Origin: Fagopyrum homotropicum
Taxonomy: Eukaryota; Streptophyta; Magnoliopsida; Caryophyllales; Polygonaceae
DNA: 64,000 nucleotides
Direction: 5' to 3'
Assembly (NCBI GenBank): GCA_033239125.1
Contig: BSWB01000001.1
Span: 117,670,916 to 117,734,915 of the forward strand
Shown piece by piece: positions 10,861 to 22,227 of this stretch; the first letter of the stretch is position 1; each line of letters starts with the position of its first letter. A program made the translations under genes and the position numbers. The notes beneath the pieces are model-generated. The model searched no databases. It saw nothing but the letters and a program-made list of their open reading frames with translations, and was not told where the DNA came from.

Positions 10861-10926
10861 GTCACGAGTTTGGTCTTTCAGAAGATTTCAAGTGCCATTG
10901 TTGCCAAACTGGCTCTGATACCATAT
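10861..10926 (-). promoter_or_regulatory. F array spacer 1 with tRNA-iMet primer-binding site
   Basis: On the minus strand the LTR end is followed by ATA and then TGGTATCAGAGCCAG, the complement of the initiator Met tRNA 3' end. After that comes a short leader (GGCAACAATGGCACTTG and so on) like the one after the LTR at 63234. The spacer then runs straight into the next LTR start. Confidence 0.85.
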
Positions 10927-13203
10927 TGTAATACCCCAAATTCAGAGAACTCGGGGAGCTACTGGTTAGGACCTCACAATGGGTCCCGTCCTTATTTTGA
11001 CAACAATTTCACTAGGATCGTACAACAAGGCACAAAAGTATTCAAAACAATTAAAAACTTTAAACAATATATACATGAGGAATATGTATCAGCCTTACAA
11101 AATAAAGGTATTAAAACGACGCATATGAAAGACATCCCCGTCCCAACTTAAATGAGTACGTGGACCCGGCTGACCATTCCCTCCAGATCTCTGTACAACA
11201 GTCTTAACCTGCAAGGCATCTACAAGCGGTATAAAACCGTTAGCTAACATTCTATATATAAATATAAAGGTAAAAGCACAAACACACAACATACACAATC
11301 AACATGCAACACTCAATCCTTTTATTATCTTTAATTAGGTGATATGTCATTACTAATGACACTTATTTTGTCACACGAGGGATTCCCAAACCTCGCCCCT
11401 GTCCCCGTTTACCAACGAGGAAAGGTACTAATGCATCTGACCGTCTACCTGACTAGGCTGGTCGCAGGGAACCTCCTAGACTCTCACAAGAGCTAGGAAG
11501 ATGATGTCATGACCCGTTATCATAAACTTGGGTCAATTACATAAAATAATAAAGTCGGCCTAATCCGGTTTCGTTGTTTATCATAACTAACAAACACCAC
11601 TCATACACATTACACTCATACAAGAACCCAGCTAAGTAAGTCCGAGGACTTACCAGAATCAAATCTCGACTCTCTCTTAATCATACCTCAATCAGTAACA
11701 GTAGAAACTCAAATGCCTGTCAAAGGAGGCATGTGGGTCAATACATTTCCCTAGGTACTTAGAAGTCTGAAACTCCTAAGATGTAAGATCCTATTTGGAC
11801 ATAAATTATTACCGTACTTATTTAAAGTAACATGACTATTTTACCCTTGGTCCCGAAAATCTAAGATTTTTCTATAACTTAATTCCAACTCTCCTTTGGA
11901 GCCTATTTCCATATTCTAGTTCTCACGGAAAAGTTTAGTATAGAATTACAAGAGTTGCACAATATTCTAGATCTTCACTAAACGGTCATTAAGGTCCGAC
12001 TTTGGGCTAAGATCCAAGGCGTTAATAAAAGGATAAGAATTCCGGGAACAATCTCTAGATCCTCTAATATATGTATACTAAACATTGGGCAAATGTCTCT
12101 CAAAAACTCAACCATAACTCATACATAAACTCTAAAGTTGGACTAGAAGCTAAAATTCTATACTTAGTCAAATATTTTCTTGCTTCAAAAACAACTCAAG
12201 TGCTCTAGTTCGGGACCTTATAAAACCTAATCCGACCGTTAACTTTCTCCCAAATTTTAACACAATAAACTATATGTATTCATCTACGCCAAATCAAAAA
12301 TTCAACGGTGGATTCTCGATTTAAGCTGTAGAAATTAGGTCCGAAAGTCAGCAGGTCGAAGCTGAAATATAAGATATACAGAAGGTCCTAGGTTCGAGTC
12401 TCTCGTCCAGCAGCCCTCAAAATTACCATGATCAGCAGGTCCTCAGTTCGAATCCCTCCTACTGACTCTTTAAACCCTCTACAACCAACCTACTCCACTC
12501 TCCTAATCTACAAATGTTCAGCATACCGACATCTGCACTACTCTCATTCAACATACCAAACTTAAAACAACTCTCTATACATTACAGCAGGTAGAAGGGG
12601 AATTGCATACTCACCACAATGAGGAAGGCACCGTAGCTGTTGATGAACCGCGAGCAGATCAGGTGTGTTGAACTCGTTTAGGTGGGTTGCTACTGATGGC
12701 CGGTCCTCTTCTACAGCAGCGTGGCGAACGATCGAGTGCCAAAGTCGGTGATCAGCAGCGCCTCTTTCTTACTCCGGTGAAGGCGAGGCGAAAGATCATC
12801 GCGAGAAGGGAGGGAGCGGCGTGAGCAGTTGAGCGGCGTGAGCAGTTTCGTAGAATAGGATTAGGGATACTGATTAGATTAGGTTAACGTTAATTAGGGT
12901 TTAGGTTAATTTAGATTATGGGCTGGCTGACATGTCTTTAGACCGGGTCCGTTGGGCCTACTCATCTAACTAAGATGGTCTTATAATTAAATCGTTACAT
13001 GCACGGAACCGCTCATTGGTTTTCGGTTTTAATTTATGTAACAATTTTATTCGGTTTCCCTATTTATCGTTTTAGGTGAAATAGAGTCACATAAAATGAT
13101 AGAATTTGATAATGCTTTATTTTATTTAAAAGAATAAAGGTCGGCGGATCGTAATCCGATTTGATCGGGTATTAAACGGAAATTAAATTTTCCGGGTATT
13201 ATA
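10927..13203 (-). repeat. F array LTR 2 (2277 bp, subrepeat block deleted)
   Basis: Same LTR as units 1 and 3, but about 250 bp shorter: at 12735-12760 the sequence passes directly from the start of the GC-rich block to GTGATCAGCAGCGCC, skipping the subrepeats. The hairpin (11636-11653) and both B-box-like motifs (12391-12401, 12445-12455) are kept. It ends GGGTATTATA at 13203. Confidence 0.85.
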
Positions 13204-13269
13204 GTCACGAGTTTGGTCTTTCAGAAGATTTCAAGTGCCATTGTTGCCAAACTGGCTCTGATACCATAT
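13204..13269 (-). promoter_or_regulatory. F array spacer 2 with tRNA-iMet primer-binding site
   Basis: Same 66-bp spacer as 10861-10926, with the TGGTATCAGAGCCAG site on the minus strand. Confidence 0.85.
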
Positions 13270-15797
13270 TCTAACACCACAAAGTCCGAGAACTCGAGGA
13301 GCTACTGGTTAGGACCTCACAATGGGTCCCGACCTTAGTTTGACAACAATTTCACTAGGATCTTATAACAAGGCACAAAAGTATTTAAAACAATTGAAAA
13401 CTTTAAACAATATATACATGAGGAATATGTATCAGCCTTACAAAATAAACGTATTAAAACGACGCATATGAAAGACATCCCCGTGCCAACTAAAATGAGT
13501 ACGTGGACCCGGCTGACCATTCCCTCCAGATCTCTGTACAACTGTCTTAACCTGCAAGACATCTACAAGCGATATAAAACCGTTAGCTAACATTCTATAT
13601 ATAAATATAAAGGTAAAAGCACAAACACACAACATACACAATCAACATGCAACACTCAATCCTTTTATTATCTTTAATTAGATGATATGTCATTACTAAT
13701 GATACTTATTTTGTCAAACGAGGGATTCCCAATCCTCGCCCCTGTCCCCGTTTACCAACGAGGAAAGGTACTAATACATCTGACCGTCTACCTGACTCGG
13801 CTGGTCGCAGGGAATCTCCTAGACTCTCGCAAGAGCTAGGCAGATGATGTCACGACCCGATATCATACACTTGGGTCAATTTCATAAAATAATAAAGGCG
13901 GCCTAATCCAGTTTCGTTGTTTATCATAACTAACAAACACCACTCATACACATTACACTCATACAAGAAGCGAGCTAAGTAAGTCCGAGGACTTACCAGA
14001 ATCAAATCTCGACTCTCTCTTAATCACCACTCAATCAATAACTGCAGAAACTCGGTTGTCTGTCAAAGGAGGCACGTGGGTCAATACATTTCCCTAGGTA
14101 CTTAGAAGTCTGAAACTTCTAAGATGTAAGATCCTATTTAGACATAAATTATTACATTACTTATTTAAAGTAACAAGACTATTTTACCCTTGGTCCCGAA
14201 AATCTAAGATTTTTCTACAACTTAATTATAACTCTCCTTTGGAGCCTATTTCCTTATTCTAGTTCTTACGGAAAAGTTTATTATAGAATTACAAGAGTTG
14301 CACAATATTCTTGATCTTCACTAAACGGTCATTAAGGTCCGACTTTGGGTTAAGATCCAAGGCTTAAATAAAAGGATAAAAATTTCGGGAACAATCTCTA
14401 GATCCTCTAATATATGTATACTAAACATAGGGCAAAGGTCTCTCAAAAACTCAACCATAACTCATACATAAACTCTAAAGTTGGACTAGAAGCTAAAATT
14501 CTATATTTAGTCAAATATTTTCTTGCTTCAAAAACAGCTCAAGTGCTCTAGTTCGGGACCTTATAAAACCTAATCCGACCGTTAACTTTCTCTCAAATTT
14601 TAACACAATAAACTATATGTATTCATCTACGCCTTATCAAAAATTCAACGTGGATTCTCGATTTAAGCTGTAGAAACTAGGTCCGAAAGTCAGCAGGTCG
14701 AAGCTGAAATATAAGATGTACAGAAGGTCCTAGGTTCGAGTCTCTCCTCCAGCAGCCCTCAAAATTACCATGATCAGCAGGTCCTCAGTTCGAATCCCTC
14801 CTACTGACTCTTTAAACCCTCTACAACCAACCTACTCCACTCTCCTAATCTACAAATGTTCAGCATACCGACATCTGCACTACTCTCATTCAACATACCA
14901 AACTTAAAACAACTCTCTATACATTACAGCAGGTAGAAGGGGAATTGCATACTCACCACAACGAGGAAGGCACCGTAGCTGTTGATGAACCGCGAGCAGA
15001 TCTGGTGTGCTGAACTCGTTTAGGTGGGTTGCTACTGATGACCGGTCCTCTTCTACAGCAGCGTGGCGAACGATCGAGTGCCGAAGTCGGTGAGCAGCAG
15101 TAGTTGGTGAGCAGCAGTGGATGATCATCAAGTGCAGAAGTTGGGTGTAGATGGATGATCGTCAAGTGCACATCTTGGGCGCAGATGGTCGAGTGCCGAA
15201 GTCCCAGGCGGCTTGTGCAGAAGTTGGTGAGCAGTAGCAGCCTACGCGGCCTACGCAGAAGTCGGTGAGCAGCAGTCCCAGGCGGCCTGTGTGCAGAAGT
15301 CGGTGAGCAGTAGCAGTCCCAGGAGGCCTGTGCAGAAGTCGGTGATCAGCAGCGCCTCTTTCTTACTCCGGTGAAGGTGAGGCGAAAGATCAGCGCGAGA
15401 AGGGAGGCAGTGGCGTGAGCAGTTGAGCGGCGTGAGCAGTTATCGTATAATAGGATTAGGGATGCTGATTAGATTAGGCTAAGGTTAATTAGGGTTTAGG
15501 TTAATTTAGATTATGGGTTGGCTGACATGTCTTTGGGACGGCTCCGTTGGGCCTACTCATCTAACTAAGATGGGCTTATAATTAAATCGTTACACGCACG
15601 GAAAGCTCATTGGTTTTCGGTTTTAATTTATGTAACAATTTTATTCGGTTTCCCTATTTATCGTTTTAGGTGAAATAGAGTCACATAAAATGATAGAATT
15701 TGATAATGCTTTATTTTATTTAAAAGAATAAAGGTCGGCGGATCGGAATCCGATTTGATCGGGTATTAAACGGAAATTAAATTTTCCGGGAATTACA
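13270..15797 (-). repeat. F array LTR 3 (2528 bp)
   Basis: Matches LTR 1 in length and content, with subrepeats (15080-15340), hairpin (13979-13996) and B-box-like motifs (14733-14743, 14787-14797). The terminal TG is TC here. It ends GGGAATTACA at 15797. Confidence 0.85.
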
Positions 15798-15863
15798 GTC
15801 ACGAGTTTGGTCTTTCAGAAGATTTCAAGTGCCATTGTTGCCAAATTGGCTCTGATACCATAT
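15798..15863 (-). promoter_or_regulatory. F array spacer 3 with tRNA-iMet primer-binding site
   Basis: Third copy of the 66-bp spacer, with one visible base change in the stretch after the PBS (AATTTGG in place of AGTTTGG on the minus strand). Confidence 0.85.
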
Positions 15864-16277
15864 TGTAACACCCCAAAGTCGGAGAACTCGGGGAGCTACT
15901 GGTTAGGACCTCACAATGGGTCCCGACCTTCGTTTGACAACAATTTCACTAGGATCTTACAACAAGGCACAAAAGTATTTAAAACAATTGAAAACTTTTA
16001 ACAATATATACATGAGGAATATGTATCAGCCTTACAAAATAAAGGTATTAAAACGACGCATATGAAAGACATCCCCGTCCCAACTAAAATGAGTACGTGG
16101 ACCCGGTTGACCATTCCCTCCAGATCTTTGTACAACTGTCTTAACCTGCAAGGCATCTACAAGCGGTATAAAACCGTTAGCTAACATTTTATATATAAAT
16201 ATAAAGGTAAAAGTAGAAACACACAACATACACAATCAACATGCAACACTCAATCCTTTTGTTATCTTTAATTAGGT
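15864..16277 (-). repeat. F array LTR 4, truncated
   Basis: Starts TGTAACACCCC and follows LTRs 1-3 to CTTTAATTAGGT, then leaves the family abruptly at about 16277. Confidence 0.8.
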
Positions 16278-17420
16278 ATAGTTAAACACCGCAATAAGTC
16301 ATTACAAACATCTACATTCATAATTAAAATACAAAATACAACATGACGATATTCACTACTATTCCACAAAAGAGGCATTGTTTATTGCATAACACCCCAT
16401 CATGGTAGCCTAAATATTCATCGACACATGACTAAAACGCCTAATACAATGATTAAAACACAGTTTAAAAAAACACTAACGTTGACTATCCCCCTATTTT
16501 AGCCCTACAATTGTTTGTGCAGGTTCTAGTTCAACACGTGATTCAAATACGTCAATTGTAGATTAACATTTTCCACAAAGTCATCCATTTCCTTCTCCCC
16601 TGCCCTAAGGATTCTCTCAGTTAAGCCATCTACTTGAGCTTGTAGGCACTTGTTTTTTATTGTCAACCGCATTGCTAGGGGACAATCTATGATTCGATGT
16701 TTAGGACCACTAGACCCTATTGTGTCTGTTGAGGAGCTTTCTCTTGTGGGTGAGCCTTGAATTATAAAACTGCAACCAACAAACAAAAATGATAATTGAA
16801 TAACGGATAAAAACATAAATGAAACCAACAATAATCAGATTTCAATTTTGGGTACTTCCAAAATCTCTCAACACTAATTAGTTTTCAATTTTTTGATATA
16901 TTGCATATGTTGTTTTATGTTTTTGTCTTGTTGGCTGTTTTAGACCTAATGATGATAAATTTTAGGGTAAAATGCATCAAACCATCCATTATTATTGCTT
17001 GTTTGCGTTAAACCACCCTTTAAAAATTCTAGCAACAAACCACCCTATATACAAACACAATTTCCATCCATGACTATTGAGGTCAAACTTTTCATTAAAA
17101 GTTAAAACCACATCACCCTACTTCATGTCTCCTTTCCCCTAAGAATTGGGTATAAACAACTTTGTAAAACTAAAGCCCACTGATCGGATTTCACATCATA
17201 AATTATGCAATTAGTTTGTAAGTAAGATATCGATTTCTAGTTTATAAAAAAAAGGAAACAAAAGTGACTAGTGATCCAAAAATAAATTACTACAAACTAA
17301 AAAATTACAAAGAACAATTTAATTCATATATAAGTCTCAAGTACCTAAAATCATAAATAAACATCCGAGTGCCTCTGGATTAATATTACACTCTCTTCTC
17401 TCTCATCCCGCTAATCCCTT
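16278..17420. other. AT-rich region with no assigned repeat
   Basis: No LTR, pol or TIR signature seen. Around 16975-17110 there is text such as GCGTTAAACCACCC and AACAAACCACCC, in which ACCACCC recurs, as in some small plant repeats, but I cannot name a family. The only ORF of note is at 16526-16831 on the minus strand. Confidence 0.4.
16526..16831 (-). CDS. Unidentified 101-aa ORF, possibly an exon fragment
   Basis: I do not recognise this protein. It starts with a hydrophobic stretch (MLVSFMFLSVIQLSFLFVG) and continues with a Ser-rich segment (SPTRESSSTDTIGSSGPKHR), CPLAMRLTIKNKC, and an amphipathic end rich in Glu and Asn. On the same strand TTTGTTGGTTGCAG precedes the codons of FIIQGSPTRES, which looks like a 3' splice site. 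The hydrophobic part may therefore be intron and the rest an exon of a captured or decayed gene. It is the only ORF here not explained by a known element; it could be chance. Confidence 0.25.
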   Translation of the reverse strand: MLVSFMFLSVIQLSFLFVGCSFIIQGSPTRESSSTDTIGSSGPKHRIIDCPLAMRLTIKNKCLQAQVDGLTERILRAGEKEMDDFVENVNLQLTYLNHVLN

Positions 17421-17739
17421 GGTGGCGTCCGGCCTCACGCTGGCCACCCCCCAGTGGTTGCCCAGCTACATCCCCTCCGACCCGGAATCACCATGCGAGA
17501 ATCAAGATGCTCAAAACGCTCCTCGATCAAGCTCTCCGAGTTAGGTCGTATTCTTCCCACCACGCAGAAATCACCATCACCCTCCCGTCCTCCAAGTCCA
17601 TTCGAAACCATCCCTGAAAACCTTATACTCTCAAACAACCTAAAACTATCCAAAAAAAAGCCTGACTACCGCCTCTACTAAGCTCCGACACCCTTCCCCC
17701 CTACCCTCATCCTCGACGCCTACCACCCCACTCTAAACC

Positions 17740-18484
17740 ACTGATAACCTCATTAGCACGTCTGAGCCTGAAGACGTCCTACTTGGAAGCATGAAGGCTA
17801 CTCCCACCTCACCTTCTCGCATGAACACTCTCAGCCAGGCCATTGATCCTAACATTGTCGGGGCCGCTAAGGACTCCCTGTGCAAGTCTGCCACTACTGA
17901 CGTCAGTACTGCCTGCACGTTTGCGGCTTGCCCCGTCTCATCTTCCAACGTGCACTCCCTTCCCTAGATGCATGTACCTGCTAACGGTTCAGTTACCCAA
18001 ACCGCCCCTGCACCTCGACTCCTCTACTGGACCCCAATAGCCATGCTAACTGTCCCCCAAAAGCGACTTTTAAGGAGACCCTATTTATTGCTTTGTCTGG
18101 GGACCATGTTCCGCCAACCTACTCGCCAGGGCTAGATAACGGTGTGATCCACTTCACAAATGATGATGTCATAGAATCTGTGTCCAGATGGCAATTCGGG
18201 TTAGTTGGACTTCCCCTTGGTAGTCCCTTGGCATACCAGAGAACGGCTAACTACATTACAACTCCCTGGTACCATGTCAAACCCCCAAAGATCCTTCAAA
18301 ATGAAAGTGGAGTATACATTTTCCAATTCTCAACTGAAAAGGACATGCTCTCCATCCCTAGAGGTAGCCCATGGCTTGTTTCGGGCTCCTCCTCCCTCCT
18401 TCTCAAGCGGTGAAAGCATGGCATGCCCCTTGACTGCTCTTGCCTCTCTTCCATACATGTTTGGGCTTCTTTGCATGACCTAGA
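17740..18484 (+). pseudogene. LINE ORF1, DUF4283 nucleic-acid-binding protein
   Basis: Plant LINE ORF1 proteins bind the element RNA. The open part (18093-18413) shows the DUF4283 pattern: SRWQFGLVGLPLGSPLAYQR, then a Trp followed by FQFSTEKDMLSIPRGSPWLV and SSSLLLKR. A TGA at 18414-18416 replaces the conserved Trp of the KRW motif. The same frame continues with KHGMPLDCSCLSSIHVWASL, the end of the domain. An upstream Ser/Pro/Thr-rich segment (from about 17790, MKATPTSPSRMNTLSQAID) is in another frame. The C-terminal zinc knuckle is lost where the LTR fragment begins. Confidence 0.7.
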
Positions 18485-18485
18485 C

Positions 18486-20116
18486 TACAGATAGTTACCT
18501 TGTCAAATCACTTTGTAGTCCTCCTATCCTGTAAAGCATCTACAACACGGTATGAAACCGTTAGCTAACCATTCGTATATAAGATAATGCATAAGCACAT
18601 ACAAATGTCATGGAACGGTAAACCCTCAATCATGTTGTCACACATTTACCCGTACAATTTTCTTTATAACGTCATACACTCAAGTTATATATATATATAT
18701 ATATATGAAAATATGTGACACGAGGAATATATCATCCTCACCTCTAGGTACCATAGCCATCTGGAGTAGTATCGGCGCACTTCCCGTGTACCATAAAGAG
18801 TGGTGAAGTGCCCATCCGTGTACCAGGATTGATCTGACCTACAAAGAACCTCCTACACTCCTTACAAGATGAAAGGGAAAGGTTATCGCTACCACTACAA
18901 GGGGCTAACCGATAAACCATAGGTCGGTAATGATCAACATCGCATGCTATCAAGCATATAACAATCACCACGTACGCATACATCCAATATAGGAATGCAG
19001 CTAAGTAAGTCCTACAGTCTTACCTCAACCTCAAGATAACCTCAACCACGATCAACTCCAATCCGGAGGATAGTACTGCCTAATAACAAGGCATAAAGAG
19101 ATATCAAATCTACTATCAATCAAAGGGGTCACACCTAGACCCAAGGGATCCATAAGGATCATATCTAACCTATAAGTCTCACCAATCTACTAAACCTCAA
19201 AGCCATAACCGGCATAAATTGATACCATGATATCATCATCCGATTCTCATACTCATACCTAGCATGCTTCTAAACAACTCATACTAGGAAAGGAAAGGAC
19301 TCATACCACCCTAGGTATGTCCTGGAAAAAAAGCACCTACGCGACAAGGATACGTAGGGGCTGAGCACCAGGGAGGCGTAGGGGCGGCGGCACACCAGGC
19401 GTAGGGGCGGCTTCTAGCAGGCACAGGGGCAACTGTTTGTGCAAAAGTAATCTCCGACTTCTATTCAATCCTCCACTCGATCTTCTTCACCTTTTTAATA
19501 ATCTAGAAGTCATCCATATACATATATACACATATATACATCAATAATTGTCCAGGAGGATCAACACAAGATCAAACTTGTGGATTTCAAAGCTAAATGA
19601 AAAAGGAAAGAAGAAAAGAAGAAGGAGAAGAAACAACTCACCAAGCTAGAACCTAACAGAGGGAAAGAATCCAGACCACACACACAACTGGCTCTCACAA
19701 CTAGTGTTCAACAAACCTCATCATCATCAAAGTTCAAAACTGAAACCAACTCTCTTGCGAAGACAAAGGAAAAACAAGAAGAAGATCAAAGGAGGAAGAG
19801 GAAGAGAAGAAGAACGTGAGGAAGGAGAAGCTTGCAGAAGAATGAGGAAACCCTCCCCCAAAAGCAAAGGAAGAAAGCTTATATAAGAAGCTAAGGAAAG
19901 CAAGGTCAAGGAGTAAACATAGGCTGCTACAGCCGCAAGAAACCGTAGCGGCGGGTCCCTGAGCTGTATGAGCGGACCACAAGGATGTTGGGGGCAGTTC
20001 ACTGGCCCGCAGGGACGGGTATGAACCTGCATCTCAGCTGAGGTGCAGGCGCAGGTTCCTAAAAGACTAAGGCTCTTACATAACGCTTACTGTTATAAGG
20101 CCTCCTAGAGCGTTAC
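18486..20116 (-). repeat. Chromovirus-type LTR fragment inside the LINE
   Basis: Shares with the other chromovirus LTRs the ACCGTTAGCTAAC block (18560), GGGCTAACCG-like text, a GTAAGT hairpin variant (19005-19023) and a GC-rich block with repeated GCGTAGGGGCGG words (19340-19440). The right limit is near the GCGTTAC at 20110-20116. No PBS, PPT or coding sequence accompanies it. ORFs at 19704-20032 are shadows of its purine-rich tracts. Confidence 0.6.
18685..18706. repeat. (TA)n microsatellite
   Basis: About 11 TA units within the LTR fragment. Confidence 0.9.
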
Positions 20117-20119
20117 GAG

Positions 20120-21870
20120 TGGATCTTTTACTAATTCCATTATGAGCTTCTTCTGATCCGGAAGGCTCACTCATGGTGTTAAACATACATCTCTATCCTT
20201 AATACCAAAAAAGGACAACCCCTTGCTTGCCGCTGATTTCAGACCTATCTACTGTTGCAATAAAACCTACAAGTTCATTGCAAAGATCCTCGTTGCTAAG
20301 CTTAATGCTACCCTCCCCACCGTCATAGGTAACTATTAGGGTGCTTTTGTTAAAGTCCGGTCCATCAAACATAATATCTTAATGTGTCAAGTGATCTTCA
20401 AGAGATACAACCAACGTCATATATCCCCAAGATGTTCTTTGAAGATTGACATATCTAAAGTTTTTGATATGATCGACCATAGATTTGTGTTAAACTGCCT
20501 TGCAAGGATGGGCTACCTAGACAATTTGTCCACCTAATCAAAGCCTGCATCACAACCTCTTCCTTCTCCATTAACCTTAATGGATCTCTAAAAGAATTTT
20601 TCAAGGGTTTTAGAGGATTGAGGCAAGGATGTCCTTTATCCCATCATTTGTTTGTCATCGCCATGGGAGTTCTCTCTTCAATGATTAGGATCAACACCTT
20701 CAACATCCATCCCAAGTGTGCTTCTCCACGTCTAACACATCTTTCTTTTGTATATGACTTAATGCTCTTCTATAGGGGCGATTCTACCCCCATCAATATT
20801 ATGAAAAAAGCGCTTGACTCATTCGTGAAGTACTCTAGGTTGTACACCAACTTAGCCAAGTCCTCCTTATTCACTAGAGGGCTCTCTACTCTTGACTTCA
20901 ATTTCCTCTGCAGCTCTACTAGGATTCCCCTGGGCACCCTCCCCTTTACCTATCTAAGTATACTGATTGGCAGCAAAAGGCTCAGTTGTGTAGAGTATAT
21001 CCCTCTCATCGCCAAGATCACGAATAAAATTAATTCATGGAGTGCTAGGAACCTATCGTATGCTGGCAGAACCCAGGTCATCTCTTCCATTCTCTCGCCC
21101 TTGCATTATTACTAGTCTACAGTGCTCATCATCCCTACATCTATCATGCTCAAGATCCGTGGGCTTCTCTGTTCTTTCCTTTGGTCGGGTATAGCCTCTA
21201 GTCCATGTGCTCTTGTTGCCTGGAATACAATTTTTCTCCTAAAGAAGGAGAGAGGTCTTGGATTTAAAGAGCTGTTATCTTGAAACAAAGCATGCCTTGC
21301 AAAGATGATCTTTGAGCTTGACCCGAATAACCAAAACCATAACCTTTGGGCGGACTGGATAAACGCTAACATCCTGAAAGGGCAGTCCATCGAGACCTAT
21401 GAGTGCAGGTACAAGCATAACTTCATGTGGTGCCACATTATTAAAGTCAGGGACGAGATTGTGGAGTCGCTAATCGGCCACAACTTCGACAACATCAATA
21501 CTAAGCCTAATGGTAACTACTCCATCTTTGTAGCCTATATGCTTGGCTGGAACCCTCAAGCCCCTCACCCTCCCTACAACCTCGGAATCATTTAGAATTG
21601 GTTTAATGTCCCTAATTGTAGCTTCAAAGCATGGTTGGCCAGTCATAACCGTCTCCCTACTCTTTCAAAACTTCTCTCACGGAGCATCACTGAGGATAAT
21701 ACGTGCTAGTTGTGCAACCTTCAAGCTGAAGATGAGGATCACCTACTTCTCTACTGCAACTACTCTACCCTTGTTCTTGATCTAATCTCCAAATGGCTTA
21801 GGATTCCCGCTCCCTACCCCTACAGGAACAACATTTGGGACTGGTGAAGCAAGCTGAGACCTTAGAAGAA
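20120..21870 (+). pseudogene. LINE reverse transcriptase with zf-RVT domain
   Basis: Reverse transcriptase for target-primed copying of LINE RNA. In order: LIPKKDNPL and ADFRPIYCCNKTYKFIAKIL (20200-20300), KIDISKVFDMIDHRFVLNCL (about 20445-20500), LRQGCPLSHHLFVIAMGVLS (20618-20680), the active-site block where the usual FADDLMLF reads FVYDLMLF (20750-20772), then PFTYLSILIGSKR and WSARNLSYAGRTQVI. The C-terminal zf-RVT domain is seen at 21620-21770 (SFKAWLASHNRLPTLSKLL, then Cys and CNLQAEDEDHLLLYC) in a shifted frame. Stops (for example 20338) and frameshifts are frequent. Loss of the first catalytic Asp of the FADD motif confirms it is dead. Confidence 0.8.
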
Positions 21871-22227
21871 CGACCTTGCTTCTCATGTGTCCATCTCTAC
21901 CATTACTAGCTACATCTACTTCATTTGGAAATCCCGGAATTATCTCACCTATAATCAAAGATCCACCCATGTAGCCACATGTTCCCACAACATCATCTCA
22001 ATGCCATAAAGACCTACACATCGAGTCATCGAAAAGATAGATCTCTTAAGTCTCATACATGGGCTAAGATCCTCAACATCCACCTTAACGGTGTTGCTTA
22101 GCTAAGTTTCTTCTTGATTTTGCTGTATCCGGGACAAGTTGTCCATTTTGTCCATTCACTCTCTCAATAAATAGTTTGCCAAAAAGTTTGCCAAAACGTT
22201 TTTGGGATATGCTTTTGGAAAATATTT

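Larger units (their letters stand above)
8331..16277 (-). mobile_element. F array: tandem chromovirus-type LTRs joined by a 66-bp PBS spacer
   Basis: Three complete LTRs and the beginning of a fourth lie head to tail: 8331-10860, 10927-13203, 13270-15797 and 15864-16277. Between them sit three nearly identical 66-bp spacers. The repeat unit is about 2595, 2343 and 2594 bp. The LTRs start TGTAACACCCC or a close variant and end GGGAATTACA or a close variant (plus strand). Each spacer holds a tRNA-iMet PBS in minus orientation, so the transcribed strand is minus. No gag, pol or polypurine tract is present between the LTRs. The unit cannot transpose without help and probably spread by unequal recombination. 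The right end breaks off at 16277 without an LTR end. Confidence 0.85.
17420..22190 (+). mobile_element. LINE (L1-type non-LTR retrotransposon), broken and interrupted
   Basis: ORF1 (DUF4283) lies at about 17740-18484; RT and the zinc-binding zf-RVT domain at about 20120-21870. The 3' end near 22100-22190 has GGGACAAGTTGTCCATTTTG and CTCTCAATAAATAG, as often seen at plant LINE ends. Between the two parts is an unrelated LTR fragment (18486-20116), and the apurinic endonuclease domain that should precede RT is missing. No poly(A) tail or target duplication can be placed. Confidence 0.75.

Noticed and set aside
10870..11298. ORFs spanning the F spacers and LTR starts (also 13335-13641, 15807-16235)
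   Set aside because: They repeat in each unit because the DNA repeats. They run across the PBS and LTR boundary and show no protein feature.
19704..20032. Overlapping ORFs rich in Lys/Glu or Ser/Phe
   Set aside because: Both strands are open over a purine-rich tract in an LTR fragment; low complexity only.
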